DNA of 64,000 nucleotides from Primula veris (GCA_963682055.1 OY821745.1:12345501-12409500); one strand, 5' to 3'. Numbered from the stretch's first letter, positions 35,326 through 47,584 are shown. Made by a program: numbers and translations. Notes: generated by a model not told the origin, from the letters alone.

Positions 35326-37568
35326 ATGGCAGAGCCAGGTCCACGGATTAGAGGCAGTTTAGGCATTTTACGACAGACCGGTCATATTTCAAATACGACT
35401 TGGGATGCTGGAAGAGAAGCGGGTAGAGGAGATGCCCATAAGATTAGGGTTTATAATTATAGTTGGCAGATACCGACGCCTAACAGGCTAGTTCAAAATA
35501 TGATTAGGGCTGGTTTTTACGGTATTCACACTATAGGTAATTATAGCGTAGACCGAGGCTTACTTACAACCTTAGTTGATAGGTGGCGTGATGAGACGCA
35601 CACATTCCATTATGTCGGTGGAGAGTTGAGGATATCTTTACAGGATGTAGAGATTATGTTTGGTCTCAGGGTGGATGGTCTTGCTGTTACCCGATCGGAG
35701 CGGAATGATAACAGAACGAGCAGGTTAGATATCAGTCTAGGGCTGCCATGTTATTATTACTGGGGGCACATGTGTTTTCAGATAAGAGCAGTGATCAGAT
35801 TCCACTCTGGCCTCTGCCATTTCTGGAGGATTTTGACACATGTGCTGAGTATAGTTGGGGATCAGCTCTTCTGGCCTGGTTAGAGGCTAATCTATGCAAG
35901 TTGGTACGTGGTAAGGCAAACGGAGTAAGCGGGGCGGTGATGTTTCTCGATATGTGGGCGATGACCAGACTACTGCCGGTTAGACCATGTGAAGAGCTGC
36001 CGGAAGATATCGAGCCACCTGAGGGCTGGCCTAGGTTCCCCCTCGGTTACAGGTATGATATTATTTAGTTTTTGTATTGAATTTGTGTTTTTTTTATTGT
36101 GTCATCTATCATTTACTTATCTTATTTATATTTATTGTTTATCGGGTTTTGTTTGTATATTACAGATGGAAGATTTGGAGGCAAACTAACTTTAAACCAT
36201 ATGTCTACGGACATAATGTGGTCCACATACGTGACCAGTTTGACAATATGTCGCATGAACAGGTAAAATTTTAACTTTCTTATTTCCTACATGCAACTTA
36301 CGTATTATATGTTGTATATGTTTCCATTGGTCTTATGTTCGCAGAATTTTATTACTAGTATTTTTAAACCCTTGTTTACATATTATAATAATAATTTTAC
36401 TGATTACAGATAGTGTGGCAACCTTACGGGAATCTCGATGACTATCCGGAATACTGCACGCGGGACCGTTATATGTGGCATTGTTCTGTGCCTCTCATTT
36501 GTAATGAGAAGATTGAGTTCCACCCCGCGGACAGGTTCATGAGACAGTTCGGTTTTGTTCAGCGGGTCCTTACATATATTTGGAAACCCAGACAGGGTCA
36601 CGGCAAGGATAGAAGATGTGGGATTGTGCAAAAACACGATTGGCCTTCACTTTTTGCAGAGTTTATAACCGTGTGGAATGACCGCCACAACCGGCTTGTT
36701 AACGGCGAATTTGGTACGGGAACGTCACCGGATTACATGAGATGGTATACAGAGAGGACCCGCATCTTTATAAACCCACCTGAACTTGCCCGGCCATCTC
36801 ACGGTTTCCGGGAGCATACGGGTGTGCTCAATAAAATGGTAACAACTAGTTAAAGTTCATTAATATTTGTGTGTTATTTTTTTGTTTGGTTATTTCAATA
36901 CTAATAAATCGTTTTTTATTGTTTTTTTTTTTCAGAAAGCGATGTTGCGCCGCAGTTTCAAATCGTTCAAACAGGCGAAAATGAAAACGGACGTGGACTT
37001 ACTACGTGTGGAGTTCCCTGAAATGGAAATGAATCCGTATGGGTCAGCTGATGAACAGTCGGATGAGGAGGATGACAATGACGACGACGACGACGACGAC
37101 GATGGTGATGACGACCTACGTTACGACCCAAGAACTTACACTAGGGCTTCAAGTTGTCGGCGTCCCGACGAAAGAGGTAGAGGGGAAGGCGAATCTAGTA
37201 GCGGCGGGCGTAGCAGGGGTAGAAGATCGAGTGGAGGTCGACCCCCGACTACAGATCAGGGTCCGGGTCCGAGTTCAAGCGGTCATGGTCGTCGTGCTTC
37301 TTTTGCTGGGCCGGACTACGTTCAGGATGATGTTCCGTTGGATCATCATAGACAATCATTTAGGTCGTACGACAGTTGGAGTCGAGGATTGACACTTACA
37401 TCCCACGAGCGTGCTCCGCATCCAGAATCGCAGCATCGACAGAGACGTCGTCCGGAGCTAAACGAAATCGAAGAGTCTACTGAGCCGTCATCGGATAGAT
37501 TAACATCGGCGGGAAAGATGCCCCCTACGTCCAACTTTAAAGGATTTACTCGTTACAAAAAAAAATAA
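35326..37568 (+). pseudogene. plant mobile domain (PMD, MAIN-like) protein gene with a disabling deletion
   Basis: Exons are inferred at 35326-36052, 36166-36262, 36410-36838 and 36936-37568, each bounded by GT and AG and phase-compatible. The protein begins MAEPGPRIRG. It has the PMD core (NYSVDRGLLTTLVDRWRDET, LQDVEIMFGLRVDG, CAEYSWGSALLAWLEANLCK), then VWQPYGNLDDYPEYC and a conserved WNDRHNRLV region. It ends in a low-complexity tail with a long Asp run, RG/SG repeats and a basic end. Compared with the copy at 62 kb, 133 bp are missing at about 35735, shifting the frame in exon 1; the downstream frame is otherwise open. PMD proteins (MAIN, MAIL1) act in silencing and meristem maintenance in Arabidopsis, and PMDs also occur in transposons. 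This one belongs to a transposon. Activity is doubtful unless the gap is bridged by unusual splicing. Confidence 0.8.
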
Positions 37569-38010
37569 ATGCACATTTGTGTTTTTTGTATTTGATTTCT
37601 ATGTTTGATTTGTAAGTTTTATTCTTACCTGAGTTGCAATATTATAAATTCGTAAGTTTAATTTGATTCGTATGTTTGATTTGTACGTTATAAATTCGTA
37701 AGTTTAATTTGATTCGTATGTTTGATTTGTATGTTTGTAAAAAATATTCTGTATTTTAATTGATATGACCAATATTGAGTTTTTACGAAATGCAGGGACT
37801 GATTTGCAATTTTCTAGTTATCATTGTTTGGTTATAATTGAGTTATAACCAAACAATGATAACTCAATTTTTTAATCATAACCAAACAATGATAACTCAA
37901 TTTTTTAATTATAACCAAACACATTTAATGATAACCAAACAATGATAACTCAATTTTTTTATAAAACGGATAAAATATCAACAACCCCAATTTTTATTGG
38001 TGATTTGGGC
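37569..38010 (+). other. 3' region of the PMD gene with a 46-bp duplication
   Basis: A 46-bp unit (ataaattcgtaagtttaatt and following) is present twice at 37644-37689 and 37690-37735. The rest is AT-rich and leads into the right terminal repeat. Confidence 0.7.
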
Positions 38011-39260
38011 AAACAACACATAAGAAACATACACATTTAATGATAACCAAACAATTATTTTAATTATCTAATTAAACAATGATAACCAATTAATGATAAC
38101 CAAACAATGATAACTCAATGATAACCAATTAATGATAATTAAATAATGATAACTCAATGATAACCAATTAATAATAACCAAATAATGATAACTAAATATC
38201 TAAATAACCAAATTTGAATAAAAACCCTAATTTTTTTATTAAATGGGACAAATATCAACAATTATTAAATGATAAACAACAAAAATAAGCCACTGATTTG
38301 TAGTATGCTCTTCTATTCATTCAAATATAAATAAATACAACAGACCATTATATATATCCTCTCTTTTTTTATCAAGAAATTTATCTTAAGGAAGAAAAAA
38401 ATATTACCTTACTGCAGAACAGAAATATTTTTTTGTCATGATCGATGATGTATTAAGATTGATATGGACTAGTAATATTGTATTAAGATTTGTAATATTT
38501 TTTTGTCATGATCGATGATGTAATTAAATAATTTTTGATATAAATTTTCATAAAGACTTAATATATGCATTATTTATTTACTCTAATATACAAGATCTGA
38601 TAATTCATATTGAGTCTCTCTAAAAGTTTATGTCAACAAAATATATCGTTCGGGTTTGAAAGTGGATAAAATTGAAAACTATGTGTACGTGGAAAAACGA
38701 TAGATATCTAGAAGGCATATTATATGTTCGGTTCCTAGTACTTTCTTGGATTTGGCTTTATATTTTTCTAATGATTTTCTTTTAAGTCATTATACTTTTT
38801 CATTTTGTTTTCAATATTTCAGTATGGGTGGCGGTACAAATCTTCTACCCCTATTTTTTATCTCCTTCCGTGCTCATTTGCTTATTTTCACTCAAATTTT
38901 AAATTTTCAAAAAAATAAATAATGCAAAAATGGGACAAATATCAACAATTATTATAATTTCTATAATTAATATAAACAAACAACAAACAATTATATATAC
39001 CTAAGTGAATTATGGATTTGCATATTTTATATATTTTTTACTATTTTACAAAAAAAAAAAAAAAAAATTACATGCAAACCGTAAAAAAAATATACGGTTT
39101 GCAAAAATACATGCAAACCGTAGATTTTTTTTACGGTTTGCATGTATTTTTGCAAACCGTAGATTTTTTTTACGGTTTGCATTAAAACACTGTAGACCGT
39201 AGATTTTTTTTACGGTTTGTGCGTTTTTTCAGAAAAAGTGTAGTATAAAAATCCAATCTC
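38011..39260 (-). repeat. right terminal inverted repeat of MULE-1
   Basis: It is the reverse complement of 34051-35298, extending inward to the atgtttcttatg block next to the PMD gene. A second small inverted match (acacatttaatgataacc) occurs just inside at about 37920. Confidence 0.9.
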
Positions 39261-39269
39261 ATCAAATAA

Positions 39270-40640
39270 ATGCAATAAAACACTCTGTAGTTATTTTTAA
39301 CAAGAGCAAGAAGTCTTTTTAGGGTGGAAAAATGCTTGTGATCTGTGTATGAATCTGTAGCTCTGTCTGTGAGTATATCATTATCCTTTAAATTTTCCTG
39401 ATGTTGAATATGGTCTAAAATTCTTTTGAAAAGCTACTGGGAGAGCTCTTAGATTGGTTTTGGTTAGGTTGAATTTTTCAAGGCAGCATGTCCTAATTGC
39501 TCCGTCCGGTTCGTTTCGGTTTTTACCGAAACTGAAATCGAGCAGATTTTTCAGTTTATGTCTTTTTATTTTTTGGACCGAACCGGACCGGTTTTTTTCA
39601 GTTCGGTTTCGGGTTTTTTCGGTTATTTTTCGGTTTTATTTTTGGTTTTTCGGTTTTTTTCTGCCTTCAATTTTCCAACCAGTAGATAAAATGCAATTTC
39701 ATTCGAGTATCAATAAAAAGTTTGAAAAAATTTCTATATTATTTTAACATATGGAAAAACAATTATATGAACATGATACACTATTATTTAGGATGTGCCA
39801 ACCAATAATATTTTTTAGTTTTAATTTTGAATTAATTTTATGGTAGATATTTTTGGGTTCATTAACATGTGTTAGGTTTTAGTATTTTCTAGTTTTAATT
39901 TTGAATTAATTTTAGGGTTTATTAACATGTGTTAGGTTTTAGTATTTTCTAGTTTTAATTTTGAATTAATTTTAGGATAGATATTTTTAGGTTCATTAAT
40001 AAGTGTTAGGTTTTTAGTATGTGACGCACTCGAAAAAAGACCAAAAAACCAAAAATAAAACCGAAAAAACCCCGAAACCGGACTGAAAAAACCCGGTCAG
40101 GTTCGGTCCAAAAAATAAAAAGACCAAAACCGAAAAAACCGAACCAAAAAATCTGTTATGTTTCGGTAACCGAACTCAACCCTAACAATTAGGACAGACT
40201 ATTTTAAAAAATTCAAAACAGCAAAAATAGATCGGATGTTTGGGCATTACCGCTGAGTGGATGCTATATTGTCCTTGCCTTCTTAGTGGGGTCTGTTAGT
40301 TTTATCTCAACTTGCAACCTAACATAGTCACCTATAATTTCATTGTAATTTTGACTGTGACATGGTGATGAAAATGAGCAAGATTTGTTATGTCCCTCTG
40401 ATTTGCTGGAAAGTGGTCTTTTTTTCTTCCTTAGTTGGATCTACGATGGTTATTTCGGCTAGTTGGATAACGATATCGCAGTTCAAAGTTTAGGCTGTAG
40501 TAGGGCCGAGTGAATATGTGGTGTATACTACTATTTGAAACTAATAATTTAAGAATTTATACCCCTCTCAAACTAGGTATTGTAAATTAGTAACATATTG
40601 CTAACATATTGCTAATACACATAACCACAATACATTCGAC
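39270..40640 (+). repeat. first part of the third decayed copy (R3) with an inserted hAT-like MITE
   Basis: gatgttgaatatggtctaaa (39400) and cttagtggggtctgttagtt (40283) match anchors of R1 and R2 in order. The MITE at 39489-40196 separates them. Further R3 pieces lie at 48070-48384 and 59204-59760. Confidence 0.55.
39489..40196. mobile_element. hAT-like MITE with GTCCTAATTG ends
   Basis: gtcctaattg at the left end is matched by caattaggac at the right end. Both are followed by ccggttcgg or aaccgaac blocks that mirror each other (aaaaccgaaaaa). A 60-74 bp repeat (tagttttaattttgaattaa at 39816, 39890 and 39950) sits inside. Because the outer decamers are inverted, they may be part of the inverted repeat rather than a target duplication. 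Confidence 0.5.
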
Positions 40641-42651
40641 TCAATAAAAGTTTGACCAAGACCATTGACCGGTTATCGTCGTTGACCGCCATTTACCAAA
40701 AATAAAATAAAATAAATCCAGAAAAAATAAAAAAATTATAAATTTTGGAAAAAAATAAAAAAGATTGGAAAAAAATAAAAAACAATATTTTTTTACAAAA
40801 TTCCAAAAAAAAATCAAAAACAATTTTTTTGACAATCTAATACAAATTTTGACCGCTGGTCTCCGGCCCTGACAAAAAAAAGATGTAAAAAAAAAATAAA
40901 AAAAATCCATAATTATTTAAAAAAATTAGAGAGTTTGGAAAAAAAATTAAATTTTTTAAAAAAAATCCAAAAATATTGTTTTTTTTAGAAAAATCCAAAA
41001 AAAAATTAAAATTCAATCTTTTTGACAATCTAATACAATTTTTTTGACAAACTAATACAAATTTTTGACAATATAATAATTTTTTTTAACAATGTAATAA
41101 AAGGTTTTGGCAATCTAATAGATAATTTAATGGAATTTTTGTGACAATCTAAAAGAAAATTTAATACAAAAAATTGGAAAAAAATTAGAAAAATAAAAAA
41201 ATTAATGCAATATTTTTAACAATCTAAAAGACAATATAATGAAATTTTATGACAATGTAATACAAAATTTATGACAATCTAATACATTTTTTTTTATAAT
41301 CTAATACAAATTTTTTAAAAATATATTATAATTTATTTGACAATCTAGTAGACAATTTTTGTCAATATAATTCAATTTTTTTGGCAATTTATAAATTTTT
41401 TTTGACAATCTAATACAATTTTCTTTTACAATATAATTCAAGTTTTTGGGCAATTTAATAAAAAAAATTTGACAATATAATACGATTTTTTAGATAATCT
41501 AATAATTTTATTTTCACAATTTAATACAATTTTTTAGACATTCTAATATAATTTTTTGACAATTTAATAAAAAAAAAAATTACAATCTAATACAAAATTT
41601 TGACAATCTAATGCAATTTTTGTGACAATCTAATGCAATTTTTTGACAATCTAATATAATTTTTTTGACAATCTAATACAGTTTTTTTGACAATCTAATA
41701 CAGTTTTTTTGACAATCTAATACTATTTTTTTGACAATATAATTCAATTTTTTGGACAATTTAATACTAAACTAATACAAAATTAATAATTATAATATGG
41801 CCAAATGTATAATTTTTTCAACAGGTCAAAACTGTTCATAGTCTTATTTTAAAAATTCATACCCTATGTTTTAAAGTTAAATACATTTATTTTTCAAGTT
41901 CATATCAAAATTTTAAAGTTCATACCCTATTTTTTCAAGTTCATACCACAATATTTAAAGTTCATACCCTTTTTTTTTTTTAAAGTTATGAACTCAAAAA
42001 AATAATTTTTTGGACAGTCTAATACAAATTTTTGACAGACTAAAGCAATTTATTTGATAGTCTAATACAATTTTTTTTGGAAAGGTTAATGCAATTTTTT
42101 TGGACGAGCTAAAACAACTTTTTTGACAGACTATTTCAATTTTTTGACAATTTAATACAAAATTTATGGATTTTTTTGACAGACTAATACAATTTGTTTG
42201 ACAGTGTAATACAATTTTTTTTGACAATCTAATACAATTTTTTTACAGTCAGTCTAATACAATTTTTTGGAACAGTCTAATACAATTTTTTTTGACAGTG
42301 TAATACAAATTTTTTGACAGTGTAAAATATTTTCTGACAGTCTAATACAACTGTTTTGGACAATCTAATATAATTTTTATGACAATCTAATATAATTTGT
42401 CTGACAAACTCAAATGTATTGTCAAATGTATCACGTGTGTGTTTGTGCGCTAGTCAATTATTTGTATGTACCGAAACACGTATCCAATTCAAAATTCACA
42501 ATTATTGCCCATGAATTCATGGCAGATGCTAATGTTCTGTTCCCAACTGCCCAACGCAAAAAGTCTATTAGAGTGACTTTAAAATCGTGAAACAATTAGT
42601 CTTGGTTTTGTACCAAATTTCATCGGTTGTTTTTTTTTATATCCAAAACCA

Positions 42652-42654
<3 letters not shown>
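40641..42654. repeat. degenerate gacaatctaatac array
   Basis: From about 41030 to 42420 a unit of roughly 20-24 bp, gacaatctaatacaattttt, recurs dozens of times with variable T-runs. Ttcataccct units interrupt it at 41860-41970. The A/T-rich stretch before 41030 is similar in style. No gene is present; the minus-strand open frames here are low-complexity. Confidence 0.7.

Positions 42655-42747
<93 letters not shown>
42655..42747. repeat. (TA)n microsatellite
   Basis: About 46 TA units run without a break and continue into a palindrome (cactatgtatata / tatatacatagtg, 42748-42776). Confidence 0.95.
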
Positions 42748-42750
<3 letters not shown>

Positions 42751-42777
42751 TATGTATATATAATATATACATAGTGG

Positions 42778-43708
42778 GACATAATCATCCTTATGGATTA
42801 TGTGGGACTTACTATCAATCATGTTTATAGAGAACAGAACCAAGCTGCAGATGGTTTGACCAAAATGGGATCAAATGAGAATAATTTTATTACAGGCAGA
42901 GCTATGAATTTACCTAAGAATATATATGTTGCTTACTATCTGGACCAAAAAAGCACACCTTGCCTAAGAGGTTGCTGCTTTAAGACCTAGAAAGGGTTTA
43001 AAACTTTTTGTTTTAATATTCCTGACTAATGATGAAAATTTCTGAAGTAATACTGTTTTACCAAAGCAACTTTTCAAGGAAGGCTATCAGCCTAAAATAT
43101 GTTGTGTTTGGAATTGTAAGATATAATGGATAAGAACAGATACCTAAAGCTCATGAGGATATTTTTCTGAAGCTTTTGCTTTTTGCTTTGTTTCTGGACT
43201 TCAAAGGCAACTTTTTGATGAAGACTAAAGTCTGAAAAAAGTTTTGTGCTCTTTAAATACTAATTAGCTTTTTACATTAGATGCAGGTGCTTTAGAAGTT
43301 TTTAATTTTCTCTGTTACTGCAATTTTTAGGCTTTTTCTACAGCTTTAGGCAGTTTTCAAGTGTATATTGCTAGGGGGTGTAGAATGCATTAAAGAACCA
43401 GGGCTTTTTGCAAATTGAAAACTGAAAACCCAAGAATCAAAGCCTTAGATCACTACTGATCTAGGAGAAACAAGGTGGAGGGGGTATAAGGAGAGGTTTT
43501 TGTTTTCTTGGGTGATCTTTTTCTGGTGAAGCATGAGGTTTCTGGGGAGTTTTTAATATCGTTTTTCACCCTCCTAGCAATAATCTTTTGTATGACTGTT
43601 TTTTTAGTCAAGTTTCAATATGGTTTGGTGATGTAATGACCACTATGGGGGTTTATCCCATAGAGACTCTATTTATATAAGCTTTTGTTTTGGAAAAAAA
43701 GTAAAAAA
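42778..43708 (+). mobile_element. 5'-truncated L1-type LINE with 17-bp target duplication
   Basis: taatatatacatagtgg occurs at 42761-42777 and again at 43709-43725. The insert begins inside an RNase H-like coding end (INHVYREQNQAADGLTKMG, stop at 42988-42990), typical of the C-terminus of plant L1 pol. It continues through a 3' untranslated region and ends in ggaaaaaaagtaaaaa. Truncation at the 5' end, an A-rich 3' end and a long target duplication together define target-primed insertion. It cannot move on its own. Confidence 0.88.
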
Positions 43709-43725
43709 TAATATATACATAGTGG

Positions 43726-44339
43726 CAGAACCATACATATTTTAACAGAGATGAGAAAGATACAGATGTATACATGTATGTATAGGTGTATATGTATAGA
43801 TTTAACATCTATGGTGGTTCTCGTCAATTATAACCAGAGAGAGATGGCGACGGATAGAGGCAGCGGCGGAGCGCCGCTGTGGTGGGTTTTTGTGTGGAGT
43901 AATTTTGTAGAGAGAGAAACTGAAACGGGTTTATGAAATAAAACAGAATTAGAACACTTCATATATTTATCCAAGTGGTATCAATTTCCAATTAAGTTTT
44001 TTCAAAAGGTATGTTGTACTAATAAAGAAGATTAGTGATATTAAAATCTAAAAATTATCTTAAAGTGGTACTGATCTTCAATTTTTTCTGTATGACTTGC
44101 GGTTTTGTTAGCAGAATTGAGGTTTAACATACCTTACAATTTTTTTATCTGTCAAAAACATTACATAAGAATAGAACTGAGGTTTAAGTTCTTAACTGTA
44201 TAAAATTATTACATATGAGTTTGAGATAAGTAGACAACAAACTACGCCGCTAGTATATTTGAATAACAAATTTTAACCTTTTAAATACATATTCAGCCGA
44301 ACTTGCAGTCAACACATTTCTGTTCATAACTTTCAGCAC
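43726..44339. other. intergenic DNA, no gene seen
   Basis: A purine-rich patch (gagagagatggcgacggata, gcagcggcggagcgccgctg) at about 43838-43880 resembles patches near 26790 and 27730 but has no supported coding function. Confidence 0.55.
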
Positions 44340-47300
44340 TCTTGTCAGAAGCTCAACAGACTCAGAAGCTTAAAACTCAAATGTATCAAACGCAAACGGT
44401 ATGAAACTGTGTTGATTGTCTTGACATGACTTCTCATGTTTCTCTACCTTCGCTGTCGCCGCAGTAGTAGCTGCGTGACTCACGAAGGGCGAAACGCCGG
44501 TAAGATCAACACACGCATGTTTTCCACCGCTCCAGCTGTAAACAAGAACGTCTGCTGGCCTAAGGGTAGATCTCTTCTCAGATAGATCCGTAAGAAAGTT
44601 CATAGGTGCTTCATTCATACGTGAAATTCTTGCTCTCCAAATGATGTCATACAATACATTTCTAACCAAGTTGTGACGGTATTTGAACCCCGAAAGGTTC
44701 CTACAATGGACTGCATGGTCACCAAATGAGTCAAGACGAACTCTATAAAAAGCCAGACACATTTCCCCTTCTTGGTATTCTTGGTATAGAGGAATCAAAA
44801 GTCGATACTTGATAATAACTCAGTATTCTGTAGGGGACATGCGCTGACCCAAACCCTCTATAGGGATGGCAAGTAAGAAATCCTAAGCACGTGGGGCACG
44901 AATACACCCAAGCACGGCAAGATCCCTAGGTCCCAAGTCGAACTCCTCGCGTAAACCCTTAGAAACCCCACGAAAGTAAGCCTCTGCCAGAAGGTGCATT
45001 GGTTTTTGGGGGACAACGCTCTTCGTGGTGATTCTTGTAGAGTCGAACTCGGGAAGCATCGCTTGGAACCTGTCCAAAGCCTCAGTGAAGTACGTGCCTA
45101 ATGGGATATCTTCTCAACCCCTCAATATGAACTCCTGCAGCTCAACTGATTGAACCATTGATGCTAAATAGGCAAAGTGAATTGCATTGGATACGGAGTA
45201 GATACCAAACCCTCCCGATTTGATAGGCAAATATGAGATCCTCCATTACAAATCACCAAAACCAAGACGTTCTGATGTAACAATGGTATCCATGACATGT
45301 CTAAGAGAAACATCGAACAACCCTTGAACATCTATGAAGGGCGGTGGATGACAAGTTCTAAGTGCGAAATACATTTTAGAGATACACATGCAATCCCTTA
45401 ATACAACAAGCTCACATTGGGGATCCCCTAGCTGGCTCAACGCACCCATCAACTTGGCTGATTTTGTTTCCCTTTTTATGGCTAAATCCCGCATAAAACC
45501 CTCATCCACACTAACTGCCCTACCCAGTAGCTTGACCCCTAACGAATGCCAAGCAATATCAGGAGGAAACAACCCTAGTTGGTAGATACGGGGGTCAACA
45601 TTCGGCCAAAATAGTTCAGTTATCTGGATGTTCAAAGTAAGCCCAAGATCAGGTCCTTCCATTTGAATGATGTCGAGTGCTTTAGCCATCTCAAGTGTAT
45701 CCTCAACTAGGGTACCTTTGTCTAAATACCATACTTGAATGGCCAACTTGCACTCGTCACGTATCTGTAGAATCAGAGGGTGTAGAGTAAGCGTGAATAA
45801 GAGAGGTCCTAAGGGATCCCCTTATTGGATTCCACAAGCTGACCATATGTGCTCCCCCCTAAGGTACAATCTAGTAGGTTGTCCGTACATGAACTCGACC
45901 CTATGAGAAATTGATGAGCACTTTGCCCGCACTTCATGAAGCATCTTTCCTCTATGTACAAGGTTAAAAACATTCTTAAAGTCGACTAGAAGCATGGACA
46001 AATTACCCTTTTTGTGATTAGCACCGACGAATCTATTCATAGTGTGAAGTACTGCTTCAGCACCTCCGAGCATCCCATCCCCTAGTTGGAAATCTTTCAA
46101 ATAACCCACCATATCATTCCCTATCATTTTCATTGCTACATCGGACACCAATCTCTTCCAAATCGTCCCAACAACTATTGGTCTAATTCCGCCATCCGCT
46201 TTGAGTAATGGAGTGAGTGGGGCGCTAGCCACATAATCGGAAATGGGTTGGGGACACTTTCCGTGGAGCCACATATTGACAACGGGTGTGAGAGCTGAGA
46301 GTAAATCTTTGGAGACCGTGGAATCCGCTCCACACAACGCATCAAGCAAATGTTGTGCCCTTAAACCATCCCGTCCACAAGACATCCCTTTTGGAAGGTT
46401 TTAATGCAAGTAAAAACATCATTAACACCAACAGTAATGGGCTCATCGTCAAAAGGGATGCAAGGGAGGGAAGGTGGGGGAGCAAGAGGGTGTTTGTCTT
46501 CGAGAGCGAGCCTGGTATGGGCAGTATCAAGGGCAACCCCAGACGATGTCAAAACCTTGACCGCCACAGTATAGTGACCATCACAAATCTTCCGAATACA
46601 CTACTTAATGTTACTGATTTTAGGGTTATCATTGGTGTCGTCCGAACGGCTGTGAGTTGAAGAGCATTCCCTCTATCATTTCCCAAAGTAGTTTTTGAAC
46701 CCCTCACAATTCATTCCAAGTTCTAAGTGTCCTTTTAATGTAGCGTTGCTGAAGAAACTTTCGGCTATCCGAACGGTTCTTAATTAGATGTTTAGGCCTA
46801 TACACTATTAACGTACACGTTGGTAAAAGTAGAAGATGTACCTAAGCAGCAATATTAGCCATCATTTCCCCAAACAGTTTTTGAACCGCTCACAATTCAT
46901 TCCAAGTTCTAAGTGCACTTCTAATGCAGCGTTGCTGAAGAAACTTTCGGCTACCCGAACAGCTCTTACTACGATCCTTATGCACTCTTAACGTACATGT
47001 TGGTAAGAGTAGAATGCGTACCCAATCAGTAATGTTAGATGGATCACTAGAAACCCCAAGAAGAGCACCCTTAAGAGCGCTAGAAAATCCTAGCCTGCAT
47101 GTGGATGGGATGCTCTTAACAGTGCAAAAAGAACATTTAAATACCCTATCAAGCAAACCCCCGTGAAGACAAAAGGTAGAGTCGGTGCTAATATCAACTG
47201 CAGGGGCGCTTGCTTGGGGCCTAGTGAGTCCAGAGATAGCACAAGTAACACAACCCCACTCTTATCCCAACTCGGTGGTGGAGTGACAGTTCCCTCCGAG

Positions 47301-47584
47301 TCTTTACAATTTTTGCAATTCTTGCTCATGACATAGAAGCTCATGCAACCCCCACACAACCACTGCCCAATAATACAGAGCGTATTATCAAGCCCATTAA
47401 ACAAGCCAAAATCCTTAAGAAGGATATTCTTATATTTAGCGATGTTGCACGGTGTTCCATAGTGTTGTTTACGTAAATGAGCCATGAAATATGTTATAGT
47501 GAGCCCATTGCCCTCTATATTACCATCGGTGCACCCATCCATTCCCCGAGAAGGACAATGAACATAAAATTTTTGAGCCGTCAT
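44340..47584 (-). pseudogene. reverse transcriptase of a non-LTR-type element, decayed
   Basis: Minus-strand fragments line up as one protein. An N-terminal Cys/His region (CGGCMSFYVMSKNCKNC) lies near 47.3 kb. A conserved FSSALKGAL block is at 47.1 kb. The RT follows at 46385-45246, with LLVDFKNVFNLVHRG (motif A) and GDPLGPLLF (motif B), and WYLDKGT where WYLDDGT is expected. A C-terminal block at 44798-44370 has DSFGDHAVHC, RPADVLVYSW and KHACVDLTGVSP, resembling the zinc-knuckle plus restriction-like endonuclease layout of some non-LTR elements. From 47156 to 44370 the frame is constant, but stops fall at 45822, 45246 and 44883 and at least one frameshift separates the N-terminal part. The catalytic Asp-to-Lys change alone should kill polymerase activity. 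I cannot name the clade. Confidence 0.75.
46671..47040. repeat. 187-bp direct duplication inside the RT pseudogene
   Basis: gtttttgaac followed by ctcacaattcattccaag occurs at 46691 and 46878. The copies cover tgctgaagaaactttcggct and cgtaca(c/t)gttggtaa and differ by many scattered substitutions, so the duplication is old. Confidence 0.75.

Larger units (their letters stand above)
34051..39260 (+). mobile_element. Mutator-like element (MULE-1) carrying a PMD gene
   Basis: The 9-bp sequence atcaaataa flanks the element at 34042-34050 and 39261-39269, the target duplication size of the Mutator superfamily. Terminal inverted repeats of about 1.25 kb begin GAGGTTGAATTTTTATAC (left) and GAGATTGGATTTTTATAC (right, reverse complemented). 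Blocks I compared looked almost identical, with about one difference in a 240-bp stretch, so insertion is recent or the ends have been converted. The only gene between the repeats is a four-exon plant mobile domain gene. No transposase, SWIM or OTU coding sequence is present, so movement would need a helper. The element starting at 60048 has related tips and a related gene and is a plausible relative of that helper. Confidence 0.9.

Noticed and set aside
42627..42843. Open frames on both strands through the TA tract
   Set aside because: They translate (TA)n as YIYI; low complexity, no start context.
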